Assembly (NCBI RefSeq): GCF_000176515.1
Contig: NZ_ADAQ01000013.1
Span: 149,361-213,360, forward strand
Length of the DNA: 64,000 nucleotides
Reading direction: 5' to 3'
Source of the DNA: Grimontia hollisae CIP 101886
GTDB taxonomy: Bacteria; Pseudomonadota; Gammaproteobacteria; Enterobacterales; Vibrionaceae
Shown: one piece after another, positions 56,357-64,000 of the stretch
Numbering within the stretch: the first letter of the stretch is position 1
How the letters are laid out: each line of letters opens with the position of its first letter
The notes under the pieces: generated by a model
Databases searched by the model: none
Told to the model about the DNA's origin: nothing
What the model saw: the letters and a program-made list of their open reading frames with translations, nothing else
Made by a program: the position numbers and the translations under genes

Positions 56357-58459
56357 ATGAGTAAAATAAGTGATATTTCTGAGAAATATAAAGCGGTTGA
56401 AGCCAGTTATCACCATCCTCCGGTATCGTCAGATATTCACAACGACTGCGCCAATGCATTGAGAATGCTGGCCGTCGATATGGTTCAAAAAGCGAACTCT
56501 GGCCACCCGGGCGCTCCCATGGGCATGGCTGACATCGCAACAGTATTGTGGCGCGAATTCCTCAAACATAACCCCAACAATCCAGACTGGTGTAACCGTG
56601 ATCGATTTGTCCTCTCCAATGGTCACGCCTCTTGCCTGATATACAGCCTGTTAAACCTCACCGGTTACGCGGTGTCTATCGACGATCTGAAAAGCTTCAG
56701 ACAGCTGGGAAGTAAAACACCAGGGCACCCAGAGTTTGGTGTAACACCAGGGGTAGAAACAACAACTGGCCCTTTAGGGCAAGGGTTGGCAAATGCTGTC
56801 GGCATGGCATTGGCAGAGAAAACACTGGCAGCCCAGTTTAACCGACCCGGTTTCGACATTGTTGATCATTACACCTATGTCTTTTTGGGTGATGGCTGCT
56901 TGATGGAAGGGATTTCCCATGAGGTCTGTTCACTGGCGGGTACGCTGAAGCTGTCAAAACTGATTGCTTTTTATGATGACAATGGCATCTCAATTGATGG
57001 GAATGTTGAAGGTTGGTTGACCGACGATACGCCACAGCGATTTCGATCTTATGGCTGGAACGTGATTGATAATGTGGATGGTCATGATCACTACGCGATC
57101 AGGGAAGCCATCATGGACGCACGTTCGGGCGTAGGCAAACCAACCCTGATCTGCTGCAAAACCGTCATTGGCCAAGGTTCGCCGAAAAAAGCCGGGAGTC
57201 ATGATGTACATGGTGCGCCGTTAGGTGAAGAAGAGGCGGAAAGAACGCGAAAAGCACTTCACTGGAACCACGATCCTTTTGAGATCCCGGCCAAAATCAA
57301 AACCTACTGGGACGACAAAGAGCAGGGGGCGTTACGGGAAAACCTCTGGACCACCACATTCACAGCTTACGCTGAACAGTATCCGGTTTTAGCCGCTGAA
57401 TTTTTGCGAAGAACCGAAGGCATTCTCCCTGCCACATGGTATAGCGATGCGGATCAATACGTGAAAAAAACAGCGTTGCAGGCGCAAAGCATCGCCAGCC
57501 GACAGGCCTCACAGCAGGCACTCAATACCTTTGGTCCGCTGCTCCCTGAACTGATTGGTGGCTCGGCGGATCTCAGCCCCTCCAACAATACATTCTGGCA
57601 AGGTGCCAGAGACAACAATGCCAACTCGCCCGAAGGGAATTATATTCGTTTCGGCGTACGTGAATTCGGAATGAGTGCGATAGTGAACGGTTTGGGGCTG
57701 CATGGCGGTTTCATCCCATACTGTGCAACCTTCCTGGTGTTTTCTGACTACGCAAGAAATGCCATTCGCGTTGCTGCGCTTTCCCATCTTCACGCTATTT
57801 ATGTCTTCACCCATGACTCCATTGGGTTGGGCGAAGATGGTCCAACCCACCAGCCGGTTGAACACCTTTCCAGCTTTCGTGCCATGCCGAATGTAACGGT
57901 GTGGCGTCCTTGTGATGGCGTAGAAACCGCGGTGGCATGGAAAAAGGCGATTGAGGATAAATCCGGCCCGCACATCCTGATTTTCTCCCGCCAAAAGTTG
58001 GCTTATCAGCTGAGGCGAGCGGACCAATTGCCGCTTATCGAGCGGGGAGGATACGTACTTCGGGAGCATGAGGGGCATCTTGGCGATGATCCGGATCTGA
58101 TCCTGATTGCAACAGGCTCGGAAGTTGAACTTGCGACCGACGCTGCCATGTTGCTGAACCGAAAAAATATCCGAACCCGCGTGGTTTCAATGCCGTGTGT
58201 GGAAGCGTTTGACAATCAGCCGAAGCCCTACAAAGACAGCGTGCTGCCCCCCTCGGTTAAAAACCGGGTATCCATTGAGGCAGGCGCCACTCTGGGCTGG
58301 CACAAATTTATTGGCACAGAGGGACTGGCAATGGGTATTGACACCTTTGGAGGATCTGCGCCTGCACCGGAACTTTATGCACACTTTGGCCTGACGGCAG
58401 AAAACATCGTGAAACAGGCGGAATGCCTGATCAAACAAAACAGCCCGTCAGCGCGGTAA
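56357..58459 (+). CDS. cbbT: Transketolase CbbT
   Basis: A 700-residue thiamine-diphosphate transketolase that shuffles two-carbon units to regenerate pentose phosphates for RuBP. Motifs: [16 protein letters not shown] near residue 48, [18 protein letters not shown] near 178 (ThDP/Mg site) and [20 protein letters not shown] near 495 with the histidine of the active site. A 25-30 residue N-terminal extension precedes the usual start. The ATG follows AGGGA. First gene of the rightward cbb operon; the cell should also have a housekeeping transketolase elsewhere. Intact. Confidence 0.95.
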   Translation: MSKISDISEKYKAVEASYHHPPVSSDIHNDCANALRMLAVDMVQKANSGHPGAPMGMADIATVLWREFLKHNPNNPDWCNRDRFVLSNGHASCLIYSLLNLTGYAVSIDDLKSFRQLGSKTPGHPEFGVTPGVETTTGPLGQGLANAVGMALAEKTLAAQFNRPGFDIVDHYTYVFLGDGCLMEGISHEVCSLAGTLKLSKLIAFYDDNGISIDGNVEGWLTDDTPQRFRSYGWNVIDNVDGHDHYAIREAIMDARSGVGKPTLICCKTVIGQGSPKKAGSHDVHGAPLGEEEAERTRKALHWNHDPFEIPAKIKTYWDDKEQGALRENLWTTTFTAYAEQYPVLAAEFLRRTEGILPATWYSDADQYVKKTALQAQSIASRQASQQALNTFGPLLPELIGGSADLSPSNNTFWQGARDNNANSPEGNYIRFGVREFGMSAIVNGLGLHGGFIPYCATFLVFSDYARNAIRVAALSHLHAIYVFTHDSIGLGEDGPTHQPVEHLSSFRAMPNVTVWRPCDGVETAVAWKKAIEDKSGPHILIFSRQKLAYQLRRADQLPLIERGGYVLREHEGHLGDDPDLILIATGSEVELATDAAMLLNRKNIRTRVVSMPCVEAFDNQPKPYKDSVLPPSVKNRVSIEAGATLGWHKFIGTEGLAMGIDTFGGSAPAPELYAHFGLTAENIVKQAECLIKQNSPSAR

Positions 58460-58493
58460 CGACATTGATTAATTGATATGCAAGGAGAAAGTT

Positions 58494-59558
58494 ATGGCTC
58501 TTATCAGTTTAAGGCAGTTGCTGGACCACGCAGCAGAACATGGATATGGCGTTCCCGCGTTCAACGTGAACAACATGGAACAAGTTCACGCCATTATGGG
58601 GGCGGCTGCGGCCAGTGACAGCCCAGTGATCCTTCAGGCTTCTGCGGGTGCCCGTACGTATGCCGGTGCGGCATTCCTGCGCCACCTGATGCTGGCTTCT
58701 GTCGAACAATGGCCGTCGATTCCTGTTGTGGTACATCAGGATCATGGTGCTTCACCTGCAGTATGCCTCCAGTCTATCCAGCAAGGTTTTACGTCTGTGA
58801 TGATGGATGGCTCGCTTCATGAAGATATGAAAACCCCCGCGAGTTATGGATACAACTGCGATGTCACTGCAAAAGTGGTAGAGATGTCCCACGCTGGCGG
58901 TGTGTCTGTTGAAGGTGAACTTGGATGTCTGGGGTCGCTGGAAACTGGCACTGCCGGCGAAGAGGATGGTTCAGGCGCCGAAGGTGTGTTGCGTCACGAT
59001 CAGCTTCTGACAGATCCCGAAGAGGCGGCGCTGTTTGTGAAACAAACTGGCGTTGATGCGTTGGCCATTGCGATCGGTACCAGCCACGGTGCTTACAAGT
59101 TTACCCGCCCCCCTACAGGTGAGATTCTGGCTATCGAGCGAATTAAGGCAATCCACAACCGGATCCCGGATACCCATCTGGTTATGCACGGTTCTTCTTC
59201 GGTGCCACAGGATTGGCTGCAGATCATTAATGAGTATGGCGGAGACATGGGTGAAACCTATGGCGTGCCTGTTGAGGAAATCGTGGAAGGGATCCGTCAC
59301 GGTGTCCGCAAGGTCAATATAGATACCGATTTGCGGATGGCAAGTACTGGAGCTGTGCGTCGTTTCCTGGCGCAGAATCCCAGTAACTTTGACCCACGAA
59401 AGTTCCTCAGTGCTGCAACAAAAGCGATGGAAACCCTGTGCAAAGAGCGATATGACGCATTTGGTTGTGCGGGGATGGCATCAAAGATTACACCGATCAG
59501 TCTCGAGGCAATGTCTGCGCGCTATGCGACAGGTGAACTTGATCCAGCCGTCAGATGA
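58494..59558 (+). CDS. cbbA: Class II fructose-bisphosphate aldolase CbbA
   Basis: A 354-residue zinc aldolase of the Calvin-cycle subtype, which joins triose phosphates into fructose 1,6-bisphosphate (and can make sedoheptulose bisphosphate). Seen: [18 protein letters not shown] near residue 19, zinc histidines in VVHQDHGAS near 80, GCLGSLETG near 140, [10 protein letters not shown] near 190 and VMHGSSSVP near 230. I start at 58494 ([12 protein letters not shown]), behind AAGGAGAAAG; the open frame begins at 58473. It lies 34 bases after cbbT. Intact. Confidence 0.95.
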   Translation: MALISLRQLLDHAAEHGYGVPAFNVNNMEQVHAIMGAAAASDSPVILQASAGARTYAGAAFLRHLMLASVEQWPSIPVVVHQDHGASPAVCLQSIQQGFTSVMMDGSLHEDMKTPASYGYNCDVTAKVVEMSHAGGVSVEGELGCLGSLETGTAGEEDGSGAEGVLRHDQLLTDPEEAALFVKQTGVDALAIAIGTSHGAYKFTRPPTGEILAIERIKAIHNRIPDTHLVMHGSSSVPQDWLQIINEYGGDMGETYGVPVEEIVEGIRHGVRKVNIDTDLRMASTGAVRRFLAQNPSNFDPRKFLSAATKAMETLCKERYDAFGCAGMASKITPISLEAMSARYATGELDPAVR

Positions 59559-59605
59559 AACCGATCTGAATTCTACTATCGCATTTCATCTGAAGGAGAA
59601 CACAT

Positions 59606-60532
59606 ATGTCAGTAAAACATCCTATTGTTGCCGTTACCGGCTCATCGGGCGCGGGAACGTCAACGGTTAAGAACGCGATGGAGCAAATCTTTCGCCGCAA
59701 CCAATTTAATGCTGTGGTGATTGAAGGCGACAGTTACCACAAATATGATCGTATGGAGATGCGCGAACGCCTGAAGCGTGCACAGGAAAAGGGGAAAAAC
59801 CTGAGCCATTTCGGCCCCGAAGGGAATGATTTCAGCGAGCTGGAGAAAACATTTCGCGCCTATGCTGAAACTGGCACCGCACTGCGTCGTTACTATATCC
59901 ACAACGAAGAAGAAGCGCGGCTTCACAATGCAAAAACCGGCACCTTTACCCAATGGTCACCGATCACTGAAGGATCGGATCTCTTATTCTATGAAGGCTT
60001 GCATGGCGGGGTAGTGACACCAAACAGCAATGTTGCCCAATATGTTGATTTGCTCATTGGGGTAGTACCGATCGTCAACCTGGAGTGGATTCAGAAAATC
60101 CACCGTGACACCAATGTACGCGGCTACAGCCGTGCAGCGGTAACAGACACCATATTGCGCCGTATGCACGATTACGTTCACTACATCACCCCCCAGTTTT
60201 CGCTGACTGACATTAATTTCCAACGCGTGCCCATGGTGGATACCTCGAATCCTTTCATCTCGCGGGATATTCCGACACTGGATGAAAGTATGGTGGTGAT
60301 CCGCTTCCGTGATCCCAAGAAAACCGGGGTCGATTTTCAGTATTTGCTTAACATGATCCATGGGTCGTTTATGTCGCGTCGTAACAACATCGTGGTGCCT
60401 GGCGGCAAGATGGGGTTTGCGATGGAGCTAATCATGCAACCGCTGATTGAAGAGTTGGTATTGCATGGTTCCAACCGCGTGAGTGTTGAAACCACTCATG
60501 ATCGCTTTTCGAAGCGTGTACCGGCGTTGTAA
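59606..60532 (+). CDS. cbbP: Phosphoribulokinase CbbP
   Basis: A 308-residue class I (proteobacterial) phosphoribulokinase that makes RuBP from ribulose 5-phosphate and ATP, the step specific to this cycle. Walker [15 protein letters not shown] is at residues 12-25; the catalytic Asp region [12 protein letters not shown] near 40, [11 protein letters not shown] near 70 and FYEGLHGG near 130 are all present. The ATG follows GAAGGAGAA. 47 bases after cbbA and 10 before cbbF. Vibrios have a second PRK-like gene of unknown role, but RuBisCO next to this one makes the Calvin-cycle role secure. Confidence 0.96.
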   Translation: MSVKHPIVAVTGSSGAGTSTVKNAMEQIFRRNQFNAVVIEGDSYHKYDRMEMRERLKRAQEKGKNLSHFGPEGNDFSELEKTFRAYAETGTALRRYYIHNEEEARLHNAKTGTFTQWSPITEGSDLLFYEGLHGGVVTPNSNVAQYVDLLIGVVPIVNLEWIQKIHRDTNVRGYSRAAVTDTILRRMHDYVHYITPQFSLTDINFQRVPMVDTSNPFISRDIPTLDESMVVIRFRDPKKTGVDFQYLLNMIHGSFMSRRNNIVVPGGKMGFAMELIMQPLIEELVLHGSNRVSVETTHDRFSKRVPAL

Positions 60533-60542
60533 GGAGAAGATC

Positions 60543-61574
60543 ATGAGAACAGGGACAACCTTTACCCGACTTATTATCGAAGATTTACGAAAGCTTCCCG
60601 AAGCAACGGGAGACTTCACATTGTTACTCAGTGCTATCGTTACGGCGTGCAAAGAGATCGCTGATGATGTCAGTCGTGGTCAGTTGATCAACGTGTTGGG
60701 GTCAGCAGAAACCGAAAACATACAAGGGGAAACCCAGAAGAAGTTGGATGTGATTTCCAATGAAATTTTGATCCATGCGCTGGAGTGGTCAGGGCACCTT
60801 AGTGGCATGGCATCAGAAGAAATGGAAGACATCTATCCTGTCCCAGCCCGTTTTCCAAAGGGGAAATACCTGCTGGTATTTGATCCACTGGATGGCTCTT
60901 CTAACACTGAGGTGAATGTCTCTATCGGCACCATTTTCTCAATTCTGCGCTGCCCACCCGGTGTCACAGAACCCACGGAAGATGATTTTTTGCAGCCGGG
61001 AGCGAAGCAAGTGTGTGCTGGCTATGTCCTTTATGGCCCAGCAACCAATTTGGTGCTCACAACAGGCCAGGGTGTCAATGGTTTCACGCTGGACAGGGAC
61101 ATCGGCGAGTTTATTTTGACCCATCCCAAGCTGACAATCCCTGAGAAAACCAGTGAATTCGCGATCAATATGTCAAACCAGCGTCACTGGGAGCCTGCGG
61201 TTAAGCGTTACATCGATGAAGTGGTGGCAGGTAAAGAAGGCCCCAGGGGGCGTGACTTCAATACCCGCTGGGTGGCATCCATGGTAGCCGAAGTTCACCG
61301 TATCCTGATGCGGGGAGGCATTTTCCTGTACCCGAAGGACAGCCGGGAAAACGTCAAAGAAGGGCGGTTGCGCCTTCTGTACGAAGCCAACCCGATGAGC
61401 TTCATTATCGAACAGGCAGGTGGCGTTGCCTCTACGGGAAGGGAAAGGATCCTGTCAGTGACGCCTCACCGTCTTCACCAACGCATTCCCGTGATCATCG
61501 GCGCCCGGGAGGAAGTTGAACGGGTAGAACGTTATCACCTGACGATGGATAAAGAGCAGCGTGAAACTGCATAA
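60543..61574 (+). CDS. cbbF: Class I fructose-1,6-bisphosphatase CbbF
   Basis: A 343-residue class I FBPase removing phosphate from fructose 1,6-bisphosphate (some also act on sedoheptulose 1,7-bisphosphate). Metal-site motifs: [10 protein letters not shown] near residue 90, [17 protein letters not shown] near 113 and [15 protein letters not shown] near 282. I start at 60543 ([12 protein letters not shown]), behind AAGGAGAAG; the frame opens upstream inside cbbP at 60483. It starts 10 bases after cbbP and is followed by a terminator. Could be a second copy beside the housekeeping fbp. Confidence 0.94.
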   Translation: MRTGTTFTRLIIEDLRKLPEATGDFTLLLSAIVTACKEIADDVSRGQLINVLGSAETENIQGETQKKLDVISNEILIHALEWSGHLSGMASEEMEDIYPVPARFPKGKYLLVFDPLDGSSNTEVNVSIGTIFSILRCPPGVTEPTEDDFLQPGAKQVCAGYVLYGPATNLVLTTGQGVNGFTLDRDIGEFILTHPKLTIPEKTSEFAINMSNQRHWEPAVKRYIDEVVAGKEGPRGRDFNTRWVASMVAEVHRILMRGGIFLYPKDSRENVKEGRLRLLYEANPMSFIIEQAGGVASTGRERILSVTPHRLHQRIPVIIGAREEVERVERYHLTMDKEQRETA

Positions 61575-61612
61575 ATTCTCGCGCAATAAAGCACGATCAA
61601 CCCTACAACCAG

Positions 61613-61639
61613 TGGCCCGCAAATGTGGGTCATTTTTTT
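61613..61639 (+). terminator. Terminator after cbbF
   Basis: Stem TGGCCCGC-AAAT-GTGGGTCA (two G-U pairs) followed by seven T residues, 38 bases after the cbbF stop. It separates the cbbTAPF block from the phosphatase and hox genes. Confidence 0.8.
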
Positions 61640-61802
61640 AATGGAAACTGACTAACCACTTTTTACCTAAATCGGATACCTGTTGACGCCTGTTATTCTT
61701 TAGTGACTTGCTGATACATCGTAAGACATTGAAACCAAATGAGTTAACAAGATGGCAACAACTGGCATCACGATTGCTATATCACAATGGAGGGCAGTAT
61801 CA

Positions 61803-62732
61803 ATGAAGGGAGAATCCTCACAGATGGCCGCAGCGTTGACGTTATATACCTTGCTGAAAATGTCAGGCGAAGATGTGAGATCTTTGCTATTCGATATCGT
61901 CAGGAGCGCGGCCATAAAAGCAGTGTTACCCCGGTTCCGCAGCGGATTGGGGGAGTCAGAGATCAGCTACAAAACCAACCGTGACATTCTCACCATCGCA
62001 GATACCGAGATGCAAAAGCGCATGATAGATGCGCTACAAACCTACTGGCCGAATATCCCTGTGCTGGGAGAAGAACAATCCCAAAGCCTGCAGCTGTCGA
62101 TTTTTAATGCGGATAAACAGCCCTTCTGGGTGCTCGATCCCATCGATGGTACGAGTAATTTTGCCTTTGGTATTCCTTACTTCTGTACCTCACTGTCACT
62201 GGTTTATAAGGGAGAAATCTGTATTGGTATGGTGTATGACCCTGTTCGCGATGAGTGCTTTTATGCGGCAGAGGGTCACGGCGCATTTCTCAATGGCACT
62301 ATACTCGATTGCACTGACTTGAAAGCGCCAGCCAACCTGAAAAGTGCGATGGCGCTTGTCGATTTTAAGCGGCTGCCAGATGAAATAGCGTCAAACCTCG
62401 TTGTGCAGCAACCCTACCGTTCACAACGCAGTTTCGGTGCCAGCGCATTGGATTGGTGCTGGATTGCAGCCAACCGTTGTCAGTTATACCTACACGGTAA
62501 CCAGAAGCTTTGGGATTACACCGCAGGGTGTCTGATATTGAAAGAAGCCGGAGGCATGTCAGGCACATTCTGTGGTCAGCCGATATTTGATAACACCATG
62601 GAGGCCCAGACCGTGGTGGCCGCCTCGCACCCTGCGCTTTATACCCAATGGCGGGATTGGCTCGAACCTTATTTTCCAGTCACTACGCAGTCTGACCAGG
62701 CAAGTACTGTTCGCTTTTTCGACCCTGGATAG
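61803..62732 (+). CDS. Inositol-monophosphatase-family phosphatase
   Basis: A 309-residue Mg-dependent, Li-sensitive-type phosphatase. Motifs: VLGEEQS near residue 100, LDPIDGTSNFAFG near 118 and LWDYTAGCLILKEAGG near 238 supply the metal ligands; TNRDILTIADTEM precedes them. I start at 61803 (MKGESSQMAAAL), behind GGAGGG with 8-base spacing, rather than 61752. Family members act on inositol phosphate, histidinol phosphate, nucleotide bisphosphate, FBP or SBP. Sitting between cbbF and hoxF, a role as FBP/SBP or phosphoglycolate-type phosphatase is possible but not shown. It is beyond the cbbF terminator, so may have its own promoter. Confidence 0.85.
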   Translation: MKGESSQMAAALTLYTLLKMSGEDVRSLLFDIVRSAAIKAVLPRFRSGLGESEISYKTNRDILTIADTEMQKRMIDALQTYWPNIPVLGEEQSQSLQLSIFNADKQPFWVLDPIDGTSNFAFGIPYFCTSLSLVYKGEICIGMVYDPVRDECFYAAEGHGAFLNGTILDCTDLKAPANLKSAMALVDFKRLPDEIASNLVVQQPYRSQRSFGASALDWCWIAANRCQLYLHGNQKLWDYTAGCLILKEAGGMSGTFCGQPIFDNTMEAQTVVAASHPALYTQWRDWLEPYFPVTTQSDQASTVRFFDPG

Positions 62733-62874
62733 GGCCAATCGCACCTCATAACCACAATAACAAACACGGAATAAGCCCGAAATGCATTGGGTAGGGGATG
62801 CCTTGCCCAGAATCCGCTCACGCTGACGTTGTAGACCTTACGCAGCATCAGGAAGAAGCATAAAGGAGTAAGCA
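62733..62874 (+). promoter_or_regulatory. Leader before hoxF
   Basis: 142 bases between the phosphatase and hoxF. No terminator is visible, so read-through is possible. A clear ribosome site AAGGAG (62863-62868) lies 6 bases before the ATG. I see no convincing sigma-54 promoter. Confidence 0.4.
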
Positions 62875-64000
62875 ATGAGCAATAACGTAGATGCCATCAT
62901 GGCTCGTTATCTGCATCGCCGGGAACGGCTGTTAGACATGCTGATAGCGCTACAGGAAACGGAGGGATACATCTCGGATTCATCCGTGAATGTCCTCGCA
63001 TCTGGCCTGAACCTTTCACCACTGGATGTCAGGGAGACCATTTCTTTCTACCATTTTCTCCATGACCAGCCAGCCGGAAAGCACACCATTTATCTCGCGG
63101 ACACGGTGATAGCCCGGATGAAAGGTTATGAAGAGGTCAAAGCCGCACTGGAAGAAGCGATAGGCTGTGCGTTTGGTGAAGTGACCGAAAACGGCGAGTT
63201 TGGCCTTTATGATACCCAATGTATTGGCTTGTCGGATCAGGAACCCGCAATGCTGGTCGATGGTATTCCTTTTACCCATCTTACGCCGGACAAAGTCCAA
63301 ACTCTTGTTGTCGCATTGAAAGCCGGAGTCTCTCCGCAGGCTCTGGCCAATCCCAAAGGACATTCAACCCAAGATAAAGCGTATTTGAATGCCATTCTGG
63401 CATCTCATGTTCGTCAATCAGGCCCGATATTTTTTGGCGATCCGGTCGATGTTGAACGTGTTATACGTGACGCTGTCACATTAGTTCCAATGGAAGTTAT
63501 CGATGCAACCAGCACCTCAAAGCTACGTGGGCGCGGGGGTGCAGGGTTTTCAGCAGGATTGAAATGGCGACTGTGCCATGATGCCGCTGGCGACACCAAA
63601 TACGTTATCTGCAATGCCGATGAAGGGGAACCAGGCACCTTTAAAGACCGAGTGATATTGACAGAAAGCCCGGAGCAGGTGTTTGCGGGCATGATCATCG
63701 CCGGTTACGCCATCGGTGCGCGGGAAGGGATCCTCTATCTCCGTTATGAGTACCGTTACCTGGTTGACTATCTTGAGAAAACGCTCAATTCACTCAGGGA
63801 ACGCAACCTTCTGGGGGCCAAGATTGGCGGTAACGACAAGTTCAGTTTTGATATCCGGATCCAACTCGGTGCCGGCGCATACATTTGTGGTGACGAGTCG
63901 GCGTTGATTGAGTCCTGCGAAGGGAAACGTGGCACGCCGAGAGTAAAACCGCCTTTCCCCGTGCACCAGGGGTTTATGGGCTGCCCGACAGCGGTAAATA
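62875..64000 (+). CDS. hoxF: NAD-reducing hydrogenase diaphorase subunit HoxF (3' end beyond window)
   Basis: The first 375 residues of a NuoE-NuoF fusion. Residues about 10-160 form a NuoE-like domain (SPLDVRETISFYHFLHDQPA near 43, QCIGLSDQEPAMLVDG near 120). Residues about 175 onward form NuoF: LRGRGGAGFSAGLKWRLC (NADH site, near 217), CNADEGEPGTFKDR near 247, and GAGAYICGDESALIESCEGK (FMN site, near 335). From memory this is very close to HoxF of the Cupriavidus soluble hydrogenase and unlike formate dehydrogenases, where the two domains are separate genes. It would move electrons from hydrogenase to NAD+. hoxU, hoxY and hoxH would be expected just past the right edge. Confidence 0.88.
   Translation, partial: MSNNVDAIMARYLHRRERLLDMLIALQETEGYISDSSVNVLASGLNLSPLDVRETISFYHFLHDQPAGKHTIYLADTVIARMKGYEEVKAALEEAIGCAFGEVTENGEFGLYDTQCIGLSDQEPAMLVDGIPFTHLTPDKVQTLVVALKAGVSPQALANPKGHSTQDKAYLNAILASHVRQSGPIFFGDPVDVERVIRDAVTLVPMEVIDATSTSKLRGRGGAGFSAGLKWRLCHDAAGDTKYVICNADEGEPGTFKDRVILTESPEQVFAGMIIAGYAIGAREGILYLRYEYRYLVDYLEKTLNSLRERNLLGAKIGGNDKFSFDIRIQLGAGAYICGDESALIESCEGKRGTPRVKPPFPVHQGFMGCPTAVN

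Noticed and set aside
62780-62830. Sigma-54 promoter upstream of hoxF
   Set aside because: A GGGGATGCCTTGCCC stretch looked suggestive, but GG and GC are not at the -24/-12 spacing.
62875-64000. Formate dehydrogenase beta subunit (FdsB) or complex I NuoF
   Set aside because: In those systems NuoE-like and NuoF-like parts are normally separate genes; here they are fused, and the sequence follows HoxF (for example CIGLSDQEPAML and the segment around GRGGAGFSAGLKW).
1-64000. CRISPR arrays, tRNA or rRNA genes, insertion sequences
   Set aside because: No regularly spaced repeats, no transposase or integrase frames, and no tRNA-like cloverleaf with a CCA end were seen by eye.

Overview
The window reads as a chromosomal segment of a marine gammaproteobacterium, most likely Vibrionaceae (Vibrio, Photobacterium, Grimontia or Enterovibrio type). 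The block polyamine ABC transporter - Bax/DUF2987 - ttcA - uspE - fnr - cbb3 oxidase with its assembly genes - FIST protein - hybrid kinase has the gene order I remember from Vibrio cholerae chromosome I. No rRNA, tRNA, CRISPR, insertion sequence or integrase was seen.

Layout. (1) 1-8.5 kb is an L-arabinose locus. A GPH-family sugar symporter and a GH127 arabinofuranosidase (cut by the window edge) run leftward. araB-araD-araA, a HAD phosphatase and araC run rightward. Next to araC is the remnant of a GH43 arabinofuranosidase. The intergenic region carries two pairs of AraC-like half-sites, each with 21-bp spacing. (2) 8.8-16 kb holds mixed housekeeping genes: a gamma-glutamylcyclotransferase-like protein, an OmpA-family porin, a DUF2786 protein, an EamA transporter, DNA polymerase II and two small proteins. 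(3) 16-22 kb is a lactate oxidation operon, lldE-lldF-lldG-dld. (4) 22-28 kb has an HDOD protein, a DUF3581 protein, a porin-like/periplasmic-binding/diguanylate-cyclase trio and the sirtuin cobB. (5) 28-37.8 kb is potABCD, a membrane protein with a Bax-like glucosaminidase and a DUF2987 protein, then ttcA, uspE and fnr. (6) 37.8-46.3 kb encodes the cbb3 oxidase (ccoNOQP) and its maturation genes (ccoH, ccoI, ccoS, a TauE/SafE-like protein). (7) 46.4-49.7 kb is a FIST sensor protein and a hybrid histidine kinase, resembling the NosP/VpsS pair.

(8) From 49.7 kb to the right edge lies the most unusual part: a Calvin-Benson-Bassham autotrophy island. Leftward: cbbL-cbbS (form I RuBisCO, probably IA), cbbQ-cbbO (RuBisCO activase) and cbbR. 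Rightward from the shared 498-bp intergenic region: transketolase (cbbT), class II FBP aldolase (cbbA), phosphoribulokinase (cbbP), FBPase (cbbF), an inositol-monophosphatase-family phosphatase, then the start of a NuoE-NuoF fusion. That fusion has the layout and sequence of HoxF, the diaphorase subunit of the bidirectional/NAD-reducing [NiFe] hydrogenase. Together these genes would take H2 to NADH, and NADH plus ATP to CO2 fixation. The neighbouring O2-responsive respiratory genes (fnr, cbb3 oxidase) would fit a microaerobic hydrogen-oxidising mode. This is a striking capacity in a group regarded as heterotrophic. It is inferred from gene content only, and the hydrogenase subunits themselves lie beyond the window.
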